This document shows positions 24,301-37,552 of a stretch of DNA of 64,000 nt, one piece after another. This DNA is from Hyperoplus lanceolatus (Eukaryota > Chordata > Actinopteri > Uranoscopiformes > Ammodytidae): contig CM049414.1 in the NCBI GenBank assembly GCA_026929865.2, positions 22,352,001 through 22,416,000 of the forward strand, in the 5' to 3' direction. The notes below the pieces were generated by a model. The model was not told the origin of the DNA, did no database searches, and was given only the letters and a program-made list of their open reading frames with translations. Within the stretch, counting starts at the first letter, position 1. Each line of letters opens with the position of its first letter. The translations under genes and the position numbers were made by a program.

Positions 24301-26059
24301 TGTTCATGTTTGAGGTACGGTCAAGGAGAAAGGTGATGCTTTGTCAACACGGAAACCAACTTGCCAAAGAAAACCTGCTCTTATCCATGTGTTTCAAATA
24401 CCAGACCAAATGTTTCTCCTATGAATGAAAAGTATTCAACCTTTATTTAGTATTCAAAATTTTATCAAAGATGATAAAATAACCTTAATTCCCAACAGTC
24501 CTTGGATTTTTCTTTGACTTTCGAGGAAGCTCAATCTGTTCTTCACCGAGTTTGGTTGAGCCGCTGCTCCGGTAGATAAGTAACACTAGCTTGTTTTGGA
24601 ACAGCATGATCGTCTTTATTCCTCATCTATCAAGGCTCGTACAGAAGTACAAGGACTACGTGACAAATGGTGCAGATGTGGAAAAGGTCAGAAGGTTTGT
24701 ACGAGCGCATGTAATCAGCTAGAAGGAGGTCAACGAGAGAGTCAAAATCTCAAAGTCTTTTTCGATTCGATTATAATCTACCAGCAATTGAAATTAATTG
24801 TTTTTAGCCATAGCATCAAACGATACACGTTCACAATACAGTCATGAGTGAGTCTCTCAAGAATACCCACAATCACACGCCCACAAGAAAAAAACTGATT
24901 GATCACTTGTTGATTTCTGACTAAATTAGACTAAAGTTAGGCCTATCATAAAGACAAAGAAAATTCAAGATAATCCCTTCATTAAACATTACCCACTGAA
25001 TTTAAATACTTGACACCATTTACTGATATTATTCATTTAAAAGAGTTCTTCCAGTAGCAGTGGAACATCATGGAGCCTCAGCTTTCCTTTCCCCTGTTTA
25101 AAATTGGGAGAATTTTAACAGAAACATTTCATGTGATTTGCTGATATTAAAATAATGTAAGCGGGTATTCTAACATATAGAGTCAAAGTCAAAAGTCAAA
25201 ATTATTTCTATAGCACATTTAAAAACAACATCAGTTGACCAAAGTGCTGTACAAGGTACAATACAAAATAACGTATTAAGATACATGAAAAAAATAAGTT
25301 AGGAGTGTGAAAGTCTCAACTTGTGTTAAAGGCCAATGCAACACAAGTGAGTCTTCAGCAACGTATTAAAGGGTAACTGCACCCCCTGTTTGAGCGTACT
25401 AACATATGATACAGATGTAAACTCAATGGGACTTAAGTTGCACCATAATGCAGCACATACTGAAATTCTAACAACTATAACAAAGTTACTAAAATTGATC
25501 GAATGTAAACAACAACTATTCTTACTTTAGGTAAATGATCAAACATGATCCATATACTGTGTCTGTGGTGTCCTTAACTCAACCTGGCACCAGGAAGAGT
25601 TCAGTGCCGAATCGTTTGCGATAATCTTGAACACTAAATGTGTTACATAAGACCTGGGTATAAACAGAATGTTTATCCTCTTCCAACTTATTGAAACGCT
25701 GCCACAGCTCAGGTGACTTCTCTTAGCATAACAGCAATCAACCATGATTCACTTGGCAGCTATTTACAGTTTACTTTAGTAGGTCGATAATTACAGTTCT
25801 AGGCTTCCTGTAATGACGGGGCTTGGCTTTTCACTGCACCCTGCCTGATCTTTTTCACATTTGTTTGTGCACACAGATACACACATTAATGTTGTGGTCA
25901 TTTTGACCATGTTAAAATCTGTATACCTCTGTGTGGAAAGTATTGGTATTCCCTTCTGTAAAAAGTTAATTACTTACTTTACAAACCTAACATTACATTT
26001 TTTTATATATTTTCTGCAACTTTAGTAACATTGTTTTAGCAGGTCAATGAAATTGTGTT
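21346..26059. other. ncoa1 5' intron or upstream DNA, few features
   Basis: Contains the LINE tail at 23050-23275, a repeat-like segment with CAAAGTGCTGTACAAGG near 25240, and otherwise no supported exon. A GC-richer patch at 22250-22400 and 22670-22900 has no recognised function. Confidence 0.4.
23050..23275 (+). repeat. LINE 3'-tail fragment
   Basis: The end of this stretch, GGTCTCTCTTGTAAATGAGA with GGGTCTCAATGAG and TATAAATAAAGGTTAAA, is a tail I recognise from teleost non-LTR retrotransposons. No reverse-transcriptase segment is present. Confidence 0.5.
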
Positions 26060-26082
26060 GAAATTAATAATTGCTTCTCCAG

Positions 26083-28340
26083 GCAGGTGCGACCCCCCCA
26101 TCATGGAGTGAAGCAGTTGATTGTGGAAGCTATAGGCCAATAAGTGTACTTAACCAAGATTACAAGATTTTTACCCACATCTTGGCAAAAAGACTTGAAC
26201 AAATTCTCCCCCAAATTATAAGTCTAGACCAGACAGGTTTTATTCAACAAAGACAGACACACGATAATATACGTAGAATGCTACATGTAGTCGATTATAT
26301 ATCAGAAAATAAAATCCCTGCAGTACTAATGAGCCTTGATGCGGAAAAAGCTTTCGATAGAGTCAATTGGAATTTTTTATATAAAACAATAGAGAAATTT
26401 GGTTTTCATCAGACATTTATTAAAACTATTCAAGCCTTATATAACAGCCCAATAGCAAAAATTAAAATAAATGGAGCCTTATCAAATGTTTTCAACCTTA
26501 AGAGAGGGACTAGACAGGGTTGTCCGATTAGCCCATTACTATTTGCAATTTACATTGAAGCTTTGAGTTTGGGGGTCATCCAAGATGAAAATATTACCGG
26601 CATCAATATGCTAGGACTGGAACATAAACTCTCGCTTTTCGCGGATGATATTTTAGTATATTTGTCCCACCCAGAGAAATCACTTTTGAAACTATCATTC
26701 CTAGATATTTTCAGTTCTGTGTCAGGTTACAAATTGAATATTGCCAAAACCCAGATACTGAGTTTTAATTATAAGCCTAGCCAAATTATAAACTCTAGTA
26801 TCCAACTCAAATGGGATCCAAACCACATCAAATATTTAGGAGTAGTCATTCCAAAAGAACTAACACAATTGTATAATTTAAATTTCAACCCCTTGAATCA
26901 GAAAATAAAAGAGGATATAAAAAGATGGAATTTATTACCTATATTGAGCTTTGAATCACGAATTGAAATCAGTAAAAATGAATGTATTATCTAGGATGTT
27001 GTATTTATTCCAGTCTCCCAATTGAAATAACAGACAAACAATTTAATGAATGGGATAAATTAATTTCATGGTATATTTGGCATGGGAGAAAACCAAGAAT
27101 AAAATTTCGTACTATCCAACTAGCCAAAAATAAGGGAGGACTTGCACTCCCCTGCCTGAAGGACTATTATACATCGGCCCAGCTGAGAAGCGTGTATTGT
27201 TGGTGCAACTCAGATTACCGGGCAAAATGGAAAGAAATTGAAGAGAACATATCCGGAGAGGTTCCAATCCAAGCAAGGCTAGGGGATAAAAGATTAATTA
27301 TAAACTTAATGGAAACAGATAATAAGTGCATCAATCTCTCATTGAAAGCATGGTTAAACACTATCACTAGGTGTGATTTGCAAGAAGAAATGAAAATCCT
27401 GAAATGGTGCGCTCATGACCTCGACTTTTTACCAAGCAAATTGGACGCAAATTATAAGGGCTGGGCTAAGCAGGGTCTCTCCTCATACTGCACCTTCTTT
27501 AATAAGGGAACACTGAGCGACTTTCAAGCGTTAAAAAGACTACATGGGTTGAACAATTGTGATTTTTTTAGATTTCTACAGGCACGTCATCACATAAATA
27601 GTTCCCTGTTAGTTAGTCAAAATGCCTTTGAAAACTCTTTAATGAAAGTTTTTATCAGTGCGTACAGGTCAGACTCTGGGTTTAAAGTAATCTCAAGATT
27701 ATATAAGGGCCTTCAGGATATCAAACAGACAAGTACCACCTATATAAAACAGAAATGGGAAAGGGAAACTAAGAGAGGTATCCCAGAGGAAGTTTGGCTA
27801 CAATATTGTGAATTTCAATGGAAAATATCAGTCTCAGTCTCATGGAGAATGTTTGGCTGGAAGAGTCTAAGTAGATTCTTCATTACTCCTGTCCAGTCAT
27901 CTCATCACTCAGGCTCTTCCAGCTGCCGGAGGCAATGTGGCTCTATGGAAGGCAATCACTACCACTTGTTTTGGGAATGTCCTAAAATCTTCACTTTCTG
28001 GCAGAAGATCCATACAGAGCTAGAATCTGTATTTGAGACTAAAATTTATTTTAATTGGGACAAACTACTTTTTGGTTTACTTCACTCAATCTCTACAAAT
28101 TATCAAACAAAATACCTCTTTGGAATTCTTAGTATAGCTGCCACGAAAGCAATCACAAGGAAATGGCTAAAACCAGAAATCCCATCTTTAGAAAATTGGT
28201 ATGATATTATCCACGATATATTTGTAATGGAAAGAATAACGTTCTCCGTGAGGCTCCAGCAGAGCAAATTCGAAAAAATATGGGAAAAGTGGAAGAGATA
28301 CATCGCACAGAAACGACCTTCTTTTGTCCGATTGATCTGA
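26083..28340 (+). pseudogene. LINE ORF2 remnant: reverse transcriptase and C-terminal region
   Basis: Two overlapping frames make up one broken ORF2. The first (to 26993) has YRPISVLNQDYKIF, SLDAEKAFDRVNW (motif A), KRGTRQGCPISPLLF and SLFADDILVYL (the catalytic FADD). The second (26982-28340) carries SLPIEITDKQFNEWDKLISW, LAKNKGGLALPCLKDYYTSA and the HLFWECPKIFTFW zinc-finger-like C-terminus. Frame is lost near 26970-26975 by about one extra base and shifted again near 27011-27015, where two bases seem to be missing. The endonuclease and the start of RT are absent through 5' truncation. It cannot make an active protein. Confidence 0.88.
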
Positions 28341-28500
28341 TCTGTTGTCTTTGGGTTTTTTATTTATTTATTTATACCAATGTGTCATGTTTTTCTTTTT
28401 AGCTTTCAAATACAACCCCTGCTGTACGTCTTATTTCATTCCACATTTTTGAAACTGAAACCACCCCCTGTTCTTTTTGTTCTTTTTATTGTCTCTACAT

Positions 28501-31187
28501 GGTTCCTACAGCTTAATGCAAGTTAAATTTAAGACTTTTTAAGACCTTTTTAATGCCACTTAAAATGAAATTTAAGACCAACAGACCAAAGGAAAAATGT
28601 ATTGTCTCGGTGGTCAGACACCACAGTAACTCTACTTTCAGCGTAGACGTCATTATCTGTATCTGTTCAACCAACAAAATAATCTGTATGTATCTGTATT
28701 TGGATATGAAGCTGGAAATGGCCGGGGCTTATGTCTGTATTATTTTATTTTTTTGCAATTATTGTCCCTTCAGTGCATCAAACTGATTTAATATTGGCAT
28801 ATCATTAATTATGAGATACATTTCTACCTCATACTGTACTTTTCATCCGTTTCTCTCTCTCATTATAAGTTATATGAACTGTCTGAGCCCCACTAGCCCT
28901 TTGACTGGGGGATATAATGAACATTCAGAATCTGAAAAAGAACAGTGTTACATCAAAGTAATTCTATTTGTCTGTTTTATTTAATTTTTTCATCTCTTTT
29001 TATTTTTAACTCAACAAAGTTTTATGATATATCGATCCGAGATCTAATCGATCTATTTTGCCCAATTAATTTCCCTCTACTCTCTCACTCACTCTGTCGC
29101 TCTATCTCTCCCTTTTTTCTAACTTGGTTCAATGAATAATTACTTTGGATCAGGAAACAGCGTTTAGTGCTCTACAAGTGTTCAACGCACAAAGATGATA
29201 CTTTTTTCAGCTTATCTCTTAGTTATAAACAGATTGTATGAACTAAACAGAGGCGTCACATGTCGAATATTTAAAGATCGATTGTGTCTATTTAATAGCA
29301 TTAGGCTATACAGCCCGCTGCCCGCTACTAGAGAGACAAGGTCCATGTTCAGAGGTCTGAAATAAATGAAAGCCAGGAAGGGCTGACGGTGACACGGGCT
29401 GCACAAAATTCCAGCGGAATGGAGAGAGACCGCGGGTAACGGAGCCATGCATAAATGCAGCCGGTGACTTGTCATTTTCTGCTAACAAACAGATTTTGCT
29501 CCCTAGTGGTTCTGCGCATGCGCATTCCGAAAATAATAATCCTGCGTGAGAAGCCGTCAGATTCTGCTACCTTTTTGTCTGATGGTATTTTCTTTAAAAA
29601 AAAATTTAACTGCGCAATTATGCAACACATATGTTTAAATTGCGCCTTTTGACCTGTGAGCATGTACAAATGTGCATGTAGATACTAGCTTTGCTGCTGA
29701 ATATAGAAATAAAATGATAGGCTAGGCTAGTGTTAATTTTACCGGACTCAGAGAGGAGAAAGTTTATTTATATTGTTTACATTTATAAAAAAAAAATGTT
29801 TGTAGGATGATGTAAATTTAAAAATAACTCATCAGAAATACTATATGATCCTACAATAAAGTATAAAAAAAAGAGAGGAGAAAGTTTTGCGGTGGTGGGA
29901 GGGGGTGTAGGCTACATGGGTAGTGGTGTAAAATAACGTGATTCTGTAGTGGGAGCATTATTTGATAGAGACAATTGATCTCACATTATACCCTACTAAA
30001 TCTATAATAACGTCATGAAGGAGCATCAAAATATGCTCCCCAAGCTTTCAGTGTAAGCTACAAGGGGTGAGTAGTGGTGTAAGTAACGTGATTCTGTAGG
30101 CTAGTGGGAGCATTATTTGATAGAGACAATGGGTCTCACAAAGCTTACTGTACCCCTGAAATATTCAATAAACACGTTATAAAGCAGCATCAAAATATGC
30201 TCCCAATATTCCTACAGTGTAGCCTACATTGGATGAGTAGTGGTGTAAAATAACGTGATTCTGTACTGGGAGCATCGTTTGATAGAGTTAATGGGTCTAC
30301 AGATCAAATACGCTACCAATGACGTAAGGTAGCATTTTCTGATAGGTAGCAAAATCTGACGAGGGAGCAGGAAATGTCAGAACACCGGTCTTTCTCCTCT
30401 CTGCCGCGGCAGCGGAGATGAACAGCTGATCGGTGCCATTATAGTTTTTTAGCGCTTAATGAATAAATATTTTCCCCCCGAATGAGACTATCGATCGATC
30501 TCATTATCCGTGCTTTTCCGAATAGCCTACACATGTTCGGATTCGGGCTCATCCCTAGTACGCGTGCAACCGAACATTGTCTGGAGATTTGGTGCTGCTG
30601 TCCCGGTCGTTGATATCGGAGGTGGAGCATGGAGGGGTGGAGGCACGGCACGGCTAGTAGAACAGAACAGGTAAATACCTGGCGTTTGTTGACAGCTTGA
30701 TTTTGAGGCTTTGTGTTTCGCGCTGTGCATGTACAACGTGCCTCGTATAAATTGCCGGGTACCGGTTTCAGCCAGGCAGAAACATCCTTGTTGGATAGCC
30801 AAATTTTGTTGAATTTACACTTTCCCATGATGCGGGTCGACTGCTACTCATGCTGCTACTGCTACCTGAGCGACGTGCGTCTGCTCTGAGTCACGGCCGC
30901 AAACAAATGTTTTGTTGGTTCCGCTCCTTTCTTTATATGTCCATGTTCCGCTCTCGTGATTGCGCGACATTAAACTATTCGGCAATTTATTAAAAAAATA
31001 AAAAATGTTACGTATTATTTTTAGATTTGAGACCAATTACAGTCATACAATCCCACTTACCATGTGTTAACATTTTTAAGACCTTTGAAAGATGGATTTA
31101 AGACTTTTTAATGCTATGTAAGGCCTTATTTTTATATTTATGAATTTAAGACTTTTTAAGACTTTTTAAGGATCCGCGGGAACCCTG
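28501..31187. mobile_element. hAT-like nonautonomous element nested in the LINE
   Basis: The right end reads, on the minus strand, CAGGGTTCCCGCGGATCC, then TTAAAAAGTCTTAAAAAGTC; the left end is GGTTCCTACAGCTTAATG with TTTAAGACTTTTTAAGACC. The ends are inverted relative to each other, with the left CAG lost or altered. Flanking 8-mers CTCTACAT (28493-28500) and CTCTATGT (31188-31195) look like a decayed hAT TSD. LINE 3'UTR and poly(A) resume after it. The interior has three tandem copies of a 150-165-bp unit (29920-30320) and no transposase frame. Confidence 0.72.
29920..30320 (+). repeat. tandem 150-165-bp unit, about 2.6 copies
   Basis: GAGTAGTGGTGTAAAATAAC followed by GTGATTCTGTA and GGGAGCAT(T/C)(A/G)TTTGATAGAG recurs at about 29924, 30070 and 30236. 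Each unit also has GCATCAAAATATGCTCCC, a short palindrome. Lies inside the nested hAT-like element. Confidence 0.85.
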
Positions 31188-31824
31188 CTCTATGTAAAAA
31201 AAAAAAAAAATAAGGATGGAGCAGCGTATATTTTGCATCAAGATGATTGTAAACTGCATATACAAATGTGTCTCCATATAAAGATAATTTAAAAAAAAAG
31301 AAATTAATAATTGCCCAAAAGATCAATTAGTTAATCAAGCAGAAACAAAAGTGTTAAATCATCACATTAAATGCCTTTCTGCTTGGAATATCATAGAAGC
31401 AAAACAAGCTATTTAAATATCTCCTTAGGTTTTGAACTTTTTTTATTGGGTATTTTCCACTATTGTATCACATTTTATAAACAAAACAATACATCTATTA
31501 ACAGCATTGCAATTGTTAAAAAAAATAGTCCTCCAAGTCTTATGTGGAAGGAGAACACCTGACAGATGCCAGATCTGTTAAGTATCAGCGCTTGCACTAG
31601 TAAAATGTTTTATAATAGCGCTTTACAAGTTTGTTTTGAATAAATCAATGAGAAAAAAAAGAAGAAGAATGTTACATCCTCTTCATTTCAAACTCCGCAT
31701 GTGCAAACGCAACGACAGACCAGAGCACTCTTTCACCTCAGCTGACAGCACTTCAGCACCAAATTCAAATTCAAATGCATCATCTTACGAGGCAGATTTT
31801 TTAACACAACTTAATATTCTTTAA

Positions 31825-32433
31825 CCCATTGATGACTATGGCAATCTAGGATGCATGTCCTTAATGCCTGAGGGTTTTCTGAAAAAATAGTAGGAATTGT
31901 CAAGTCTACCAAAACCTTAATATCTAAGCCTGTGTAGCACATAGAAACATGAAATAAAATACATTTAAAAGTTAAGGTTCACAGGTTTTATTTAAACATG
32001 CTCCCTAAGCGCTTACAAACCAACAAATATTTCTAAAAATCGTCAAAATGAGATGAATTAGAAAATTATTAAATATTGTTAATAAATAGATGCAATGTGT
32101 TGTGTGATTTTCGTCAGTAGTCTATAGTAGACCTTGATTCTGCGCACCAAAGCCACTCAACTGTTCTGTCGCCGACATAGCTGGGTATTTTTTAATTGTT
32201 TTGTTTTATTTTTAATTTTTTTGATTGACATGATTTTTGGCAAACCACACAACTTTTGGGTGGTCACGTGGTCTTAAAAAAATCAACAAAACCCACCTCA
32301 TGTGTATTTGAACCAATGACAGTGCATTCTATGCTGGGAATGCCATGAAAATTAGATAAAGTAATAATGCTGCGCGACGCAGCATCAGGCAGGAGAGCCA
32401 ATGTGGCATCGCGCAGCAGCCGTCATCAATGGG
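31825..32433. mobile_element. 609-bp piggyBac-type MITE
   Basis: The ends are CCCATTGATGAC and GTCATCAATGGG, exact inverted repeats beginning CCC/GGG, with TTAA on both sides (31821-31824 and 32434-32437). TTAA target duplication plus CCC ends is the piggyBac signature. No transposase. A subterminal GCGCGACGCAGCATC/GCATCGCGCAGCAGC pair lies near the right end. Confidence 0.82.
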
Positions 32434-32454
32434 TTAAATCAATATCAGTCCTCA

Positions 32455-32575
32455 GAAGCAGCTGACCACGGGTTCAAATCCGGCCTGTGGTCATTCTCTG
32501 CATGTCATTCCACCTCTCTGCCCCATTTCACATCGGTCTCTCAAAACTGTCTATTAAAGCATAAAAAAATACTGA
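32455..32575 (+). mobile_element. SINE fragment (B box to tail)
   Basis: A plus-strand fragment with GGGTTCAAATCCGGCCTGTG, then CTGCATGTCATTCC, CTCTCTGCCCC and a TATTAAAGCATAAAAAA tail, related to the other SINE copies. It directly follows the piggyBac-like MITE at 31825-32433, whose insertion may have split it from its tRNA head. Confidence 0.55.
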
Positions 32576-32770
32576 AAGATTATATATAAAAAAAATGTAT
32601 TGGATAAAAATTTTGCCCGGAGGAAAAATAGTATTGACTCACCAACTGCAAGTAAACTGTGGTTTGAGAGTGAATAGCAGAAGAGTTCAACACATCTGTT
32701 TACTTTAACCTGATTTCACACAGTAAGGTGCTTCCCTGTTGGTTCTCACTGACACCCTTTGTGTTGTAGA

Positions 32771-34798
32771 CAGTGTTGGGCAAGTTACTTCAAAAGCGTA
32801 ATGCGGTATTTATTACTTAGTACTGGCATTTCAAAGTAGTTAGTTACATTACAATATTACTGTCTTTGAATTGTAAGGCATTACACTACTTTTGCATTAC
32901 TTTTGCATTACTTTCACCAAAATAACATGAAATATGGATTTGGTGTTCTCAATAGATCTTCTTGTGTTCAATGCAGCTCATTACACAGCAGGAGGTGACA
33001 TGGTATGGCATAATGACTGAGCTAGGCTTAAGGCTAACACAAGTAGGCCTATGCTATATAATATAATGGTCACAGTTATGGCTCATGGTGCAATACATTT
33101 TATAATAGAAATACTGTATCTTTAGGTATTTATTTAGCCTATATTAATATCAATAGAGCTAGAGCCTACTACTGTAGATTGAAAAAGTAAATTGAGCCTC
33201 AAAGATTTGTTTCTTGCGTTCTGGCGACTTAAAAGCACAAACAAGTTGTTCACATCATCATCAACTTTTGCCTTTTTTAGTTGTTCCAAAGAATCTGCCT
33301 TATCATCTTGCCATCTAATCTAAATGATAACAGCCCATTATGTTTGTTTATCGTCTCTCTTTCGTGACATTTTATAATAACAATAGTAGCCTTAATATAT
33401 CTCCTTTGCTAATTCAAAGCATCCACTCATTATGTTGGGAGTCGACGTGTGTTTCAGAGGCATGAATCGACAAAGCGATCAACTCTTATTGTGACTTTTT
33501 TGCTGCAGCACTTGTAGTGCCGAGGAGAGCTTGCCAACTGCGCTGTCCTTTACGCACCATCATTGCCGCCGTTATGTTAAGATTTCATAATTTGCATCAA
33601 AGCAAACCCTTTAGGCGCCGGGTTTTATTTTTAAAAATACTAGATTTTGACACTTAAATTTCAGAAGGCTCTGGATTGAAAGTGGTTTGAGATAGAGACA
33701 AAGTGTAAATGAGACAAATATTGAGAATAGTAAATTTTCCCATCTAATTAGCATATTATGACGTCATATGGTGGCGGCCATGTTGTAGGCTATTATGTAA
33801 TTTCCATGAAATACCTGATATTTTGAAAGAGAGTTGAACTTATTTAATCAGATTCACCCCTCCATCCATTTGTAATGATGTCCACTTTGTTGTAAGCCAA
33901 CAGTTGTAAACTAGAACTAAAACTACACCACAAAACTCATATAAACAGTAGGCGTTTATGATTTTTTTTTTACCCACCACCATTTTTGTTTCCTTTTTTC
34001 TTCTATTCTGCATTAATACTATTATCATCATTATTATCATTATAATATGATAATATTAATATATATATAATGCTGCGTCGCATGGCTGCACCACTGCTGC
34101 GCATGGACGCACCGTGACCGGGGCCGTAGAAAGAGTGAACACCAACTCCCTACTCGTCAACTTTTTGCTTGCCATATCTCTAAATAACTCCTAAATCCAG
34201 CAATACCGCTTCAGCATAAATAGCTTCGTGGCACACTATCTCCGATTTCGCAACTAACAACAGCGCGATTCATTTGCAGCCTGGACGCGGAGGTGTGTCA
34301 CCTCTCTGCTCTGACAGCAGGCAGGGACTCGCTCCGAGGGGCTGCTCCGAGACTGACCGCCTCCGAGTCCTCTTAGACGGGGAGGGGCTCGCGGCAGCAC
34401 CTGCTGCTCGTTGAGCACAGAGTGATACGTGCTTTCACGTCAGAGTCTCCAAACACCACAAAAGTTTTCAATAACTTGGGCAGTGAGACGGAAGCCAGTA
34501 GGCTAGCGCATCTTTGGAATCAACTGTAGCAGCAAATCGAGTTTTCTTCTCCTCTAGCAGTAACATTAGCGTGTTTTTTTTTCTCCTCTGCGAAACTCGC
34601 GGTGTTGGCCAATTTGTATAAATACAACAAACCAGTCAATTTCGGGTTTAAAATGCATTGTAACGCACGTTTCTGAGCTATGTACCGCGTTACATATTAC
34701 CATTTTTTTGCTGTAATGCCTTACATTACCGCGTTACAGCAAAACGTAATGCATTACAGTAATGCATTACTTCCTGTAACGCGTTACTCCCAACACTG
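32771..34798. mobile_element. 2.0-kb hAT-like element
   Basis: CAGTGTTGGGCAAGTTACTT at the left and GTAACGCGTTACTCCCAACACTG-type sequence at the right (inverted CAGTGTTGGG/CCCAACACTG). The flanking 8-mers are GTTGTAGA and GTTGCCGA, a diverged TSD. Subterminal GTAATGC/GCATTAC arrays occur at both ends, a feature of hAT elements. The GC-rich interior at 34070-34470 lacks a transposase frame and may be a former promoter/5'UTR. Confidence 0.78.
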
Positions 34799-34806
34799 GT
34801 TGCCGA

Positions 34807-37337
34807 ATACAGTCATCACCAGCATTGTCACCAAACCAGTTCCTCCTTGACACATATTACATATTTACAAGTCATCAGGCCGAAAAGCTGTGGTTCTGGC
34901 AGGTTGACCTGAGATGAAAACCACACCTAAAGTAAGTGGCCTGTACTTCAGCTGAATGGGACAAGGGGACAGTTTGGAAAGAGGGAAGTAAAGGGAAGCT
35001 AGACGAACATTTCTTTGGAGGGAAAGTGAGCTGCTTTAGCCTGTCAGTGTCAACCAGTGAAATATTAAAAGGTACTAAGTTAAATGGCAATTTTAGAAAT
35101 TAAAGCAACAAACTAAGCATGGATTCCAGTTTCCACAGCTACTTGGAACCTTGCTGTGGAAGGTTCCAAGTTGGATTTGGTAGTGCTACAGGAAAACTCT
35201 GGAGATCACCAACGTCATTAAGATACATTTTACTGGGAGCCATGGATGTCAGTACAAAATGGCATGGGAAATGCATCCTATAATTATTACGATATTTAAG
35301 TCTGGACCGGCTGCTACATCGACAGCATGACCTCAGGCATCTATGCTAATGTCTAATGTTCATTAAATAATCATGTCAACCAAGCAAATCAGCTTCTACT
35401 GTAAAAGTCATAATCAATAGCCGGCCGCCCCTGCAAAGTTATTGCTGAAGCGCAGCAGTAGTTTGCAGCAACTGAACAAATCAGAACGGGCCCACCATTA
35501 AAATGTACAGTATGCCACATGCTACTCTCTCTGCATCTAGAACAACTGCTGTTTAAAAAGAGATGTAAACAACCAGAATGCTAGTGTGAAAACAAGAGGG
35601 TGGAATGTAAATTATTTACACTGGACTTCACACAAAACAACAAGAACACTTCCTTTCCTCTCAGGGCTCAGTTTCCCTCGGTCAGACTCCCGTCTAGACT
35701 TTACAGATTCAATAGGTACACTGCTTTGCAGCCTTTCTGCTGTGAAATAAATCAAGCTGCTTTTCCTATTGCTCCTGAGATAGAGGCAAAGCCCTGCCAC
35801 ACAGTGTGCATTATATAGCACTGAAGTTTTATGATGATAGAGAGAAGACTGTCCCCTGTGTTCCAAAATCACAAATTATTTCTTGTTATTCTTCTACATA
35901 ATTGAGCTGACCATAAAAAGTAGGTTGTTTGCATAGGGGCAAACAATTGTGACATACCTTTACTCATGTATTTCGTCATAACTTCAGGCCTTGAACTTGC
36001 CTGTTGCTTATATATCCGTCACATCGCTGGTTGTTTTCACTTGAAAGTTTCATTGTCTGGTAAACAAAAGTGAAATTGGCACGATCTCAAATGTGATTCA
36101 GCAAATTTGCGACTAAAGAAGACACCTGCTTTGGCACTTGGTCACAGTCCACAGTGTGAGCATGACTCCAGTCGGAACTTGTCAACTTATCCTGAAGTCA
36201 ACTGACATTACTTATGGTCATGCAAGCCTTAGGGCCATGTATCTACTTAACCAACACTTTGATAAAAGCCATAGCACAAAAACAACAAATAAGTCAACGT
36301 GATGCCAAGTTGGAGCAGTCTCAAAGTGAACAAATATAAAATATGCATAACAAATTCAAGTGGTACTGACTGCTACTTGAAATGGTGAGATCTTAGAGTA
36401 ACTTTGAAGGTACCTCACCGCCCGCCCACCCACTTAAAAAAGCCAGGAACAAAGACACCTTTATGCTCCACTTCCCAAGAGTTGTTTACACCGTCATGTT
36501 TTCATCACACGCAGTTCACTTCACTTCTAAAAAGACGACACACCTAGTACCCAACTGTAAAAACTTCCTCTAATTCCACAAGACAAGTGTCCTCGGGGCA
36601 CAGACGAATATCAAATCACTTCTGCAGTGATTATGAACCTGTGAGAAAAGTTGACTTTCTTACTTAATTCCCAGTATTGTCAAATTTGGCTAACACCTGC
36701 CAAATCCACACAGGAAAGTAAAAAAAAAACTGCTGTGTGAAACTCTTCTTATTGTCAACTTGACTAATTCCCTCACCACAACAACAACAGACCAGACTCT
36801 CCTCGCTCTGTTTTCTCGCTTGTCCTATCAATTTCTTCTTTCTGTTTCTCTCATTTTTCGCTTTCTACCCTTCTCCTCCACTTCCTCCCAGCCCTCACAA
36901 ACTCTCACACATCTGCTGCACGAGTCTTTTTTTCTTCCCAGGCTATCGCTTTGACAGCAGGAAGGCGACCGCTGCTCTTCTGTTCTTCCCCGCATTCTGC
37001 TCGCTTAAGACAGTATGACTGTGTGTGTGTGTGTGTGTGTCTGACTCAGGGTACCACAGTCGAGGGACAAACCACAGCGAGTGTACAGCAGCCCCATGCA
37101 TCCGATCCGCTCTATCGTTTTGCACAAAACGAAAGCTCTTGCACGTCCCATTGCAAACTATCAAAAGATGATCTGAGTTTATTTTATCTTCACGCTCTGA
37201 TCTGTGACAACACTCCATCTGCCAAGACTGTGTAAACCAAGTCCACCGCACTGGCATGCTGAAACTAGACCTGGCCCCCTACAGGCATCACACCTCCATT
37301 AAAAGGGAAACTGCATCATGAAAAGATCATTTTCCTT
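34807..37337. other. noncoding stretch, nothing bounded
   Basis: No exon, RNA or transposon ends recognised. A short perfect inverted repeat (ACTTGGAACCT, 35141-35151 with 35161-35171) is the only structure noted, and a GT run lies at 37020-37040. Confidence 0.45.
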
Positions 37338-37552
37338 CAGCCTAGGCTCTGTAAACAGAAATGTAAACAAAGGGGCCCACCAGAGCTATCAACATGCCCG
37401 TTTACAGAGCCTAGGCTGTGTATTAACACCATCTTCTTTTTCAGGGGACACATTGTTCACACAGGTAGTGGATCTTGAGGAGATATTCACCGATTTTGAC
37501 AAAGTGATTTTTAACAACAAGCCTTCTCCAGAATCACTGACTCCACCTTTAA
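37338..37552. repeat. foldback MITE family F1, right-half copy
   Basis: It has the central palindrome AGCCTAGGCTCTGTAAAC ... TTTACAGAGCCTAGGCT, then AGGTAGTGGATCTTGAGGAG, TATTCACCGATTTTGAC, and the terminal CTCCAGAATCACTGACTCCA with CCTTTAAG. The left terminus is absent. Confidence 0.65.

Larger units (their letters stand above)
26075..31299 (+). mobile_element. 5'-truncated L1/Tx1-like LINE with nested insertion
   Basis: A non-LTR retrotransposon bounded by an exact 15-base target-site duplication, GAAATTAATAATTGC, at 26060-26074 and 31300-31314. It starts within the reverse transcriptase domain (5' truncation, typical of LINEs) and ends in nine A residues. A hAT-like element (about 28501-31187) is inserted in the 3'UTR, so only about 2.5 kb is LINE sequence. 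The clade is called from RT and C-terminal motifs of the L1/Tx1 type. Confidence 0.88.
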
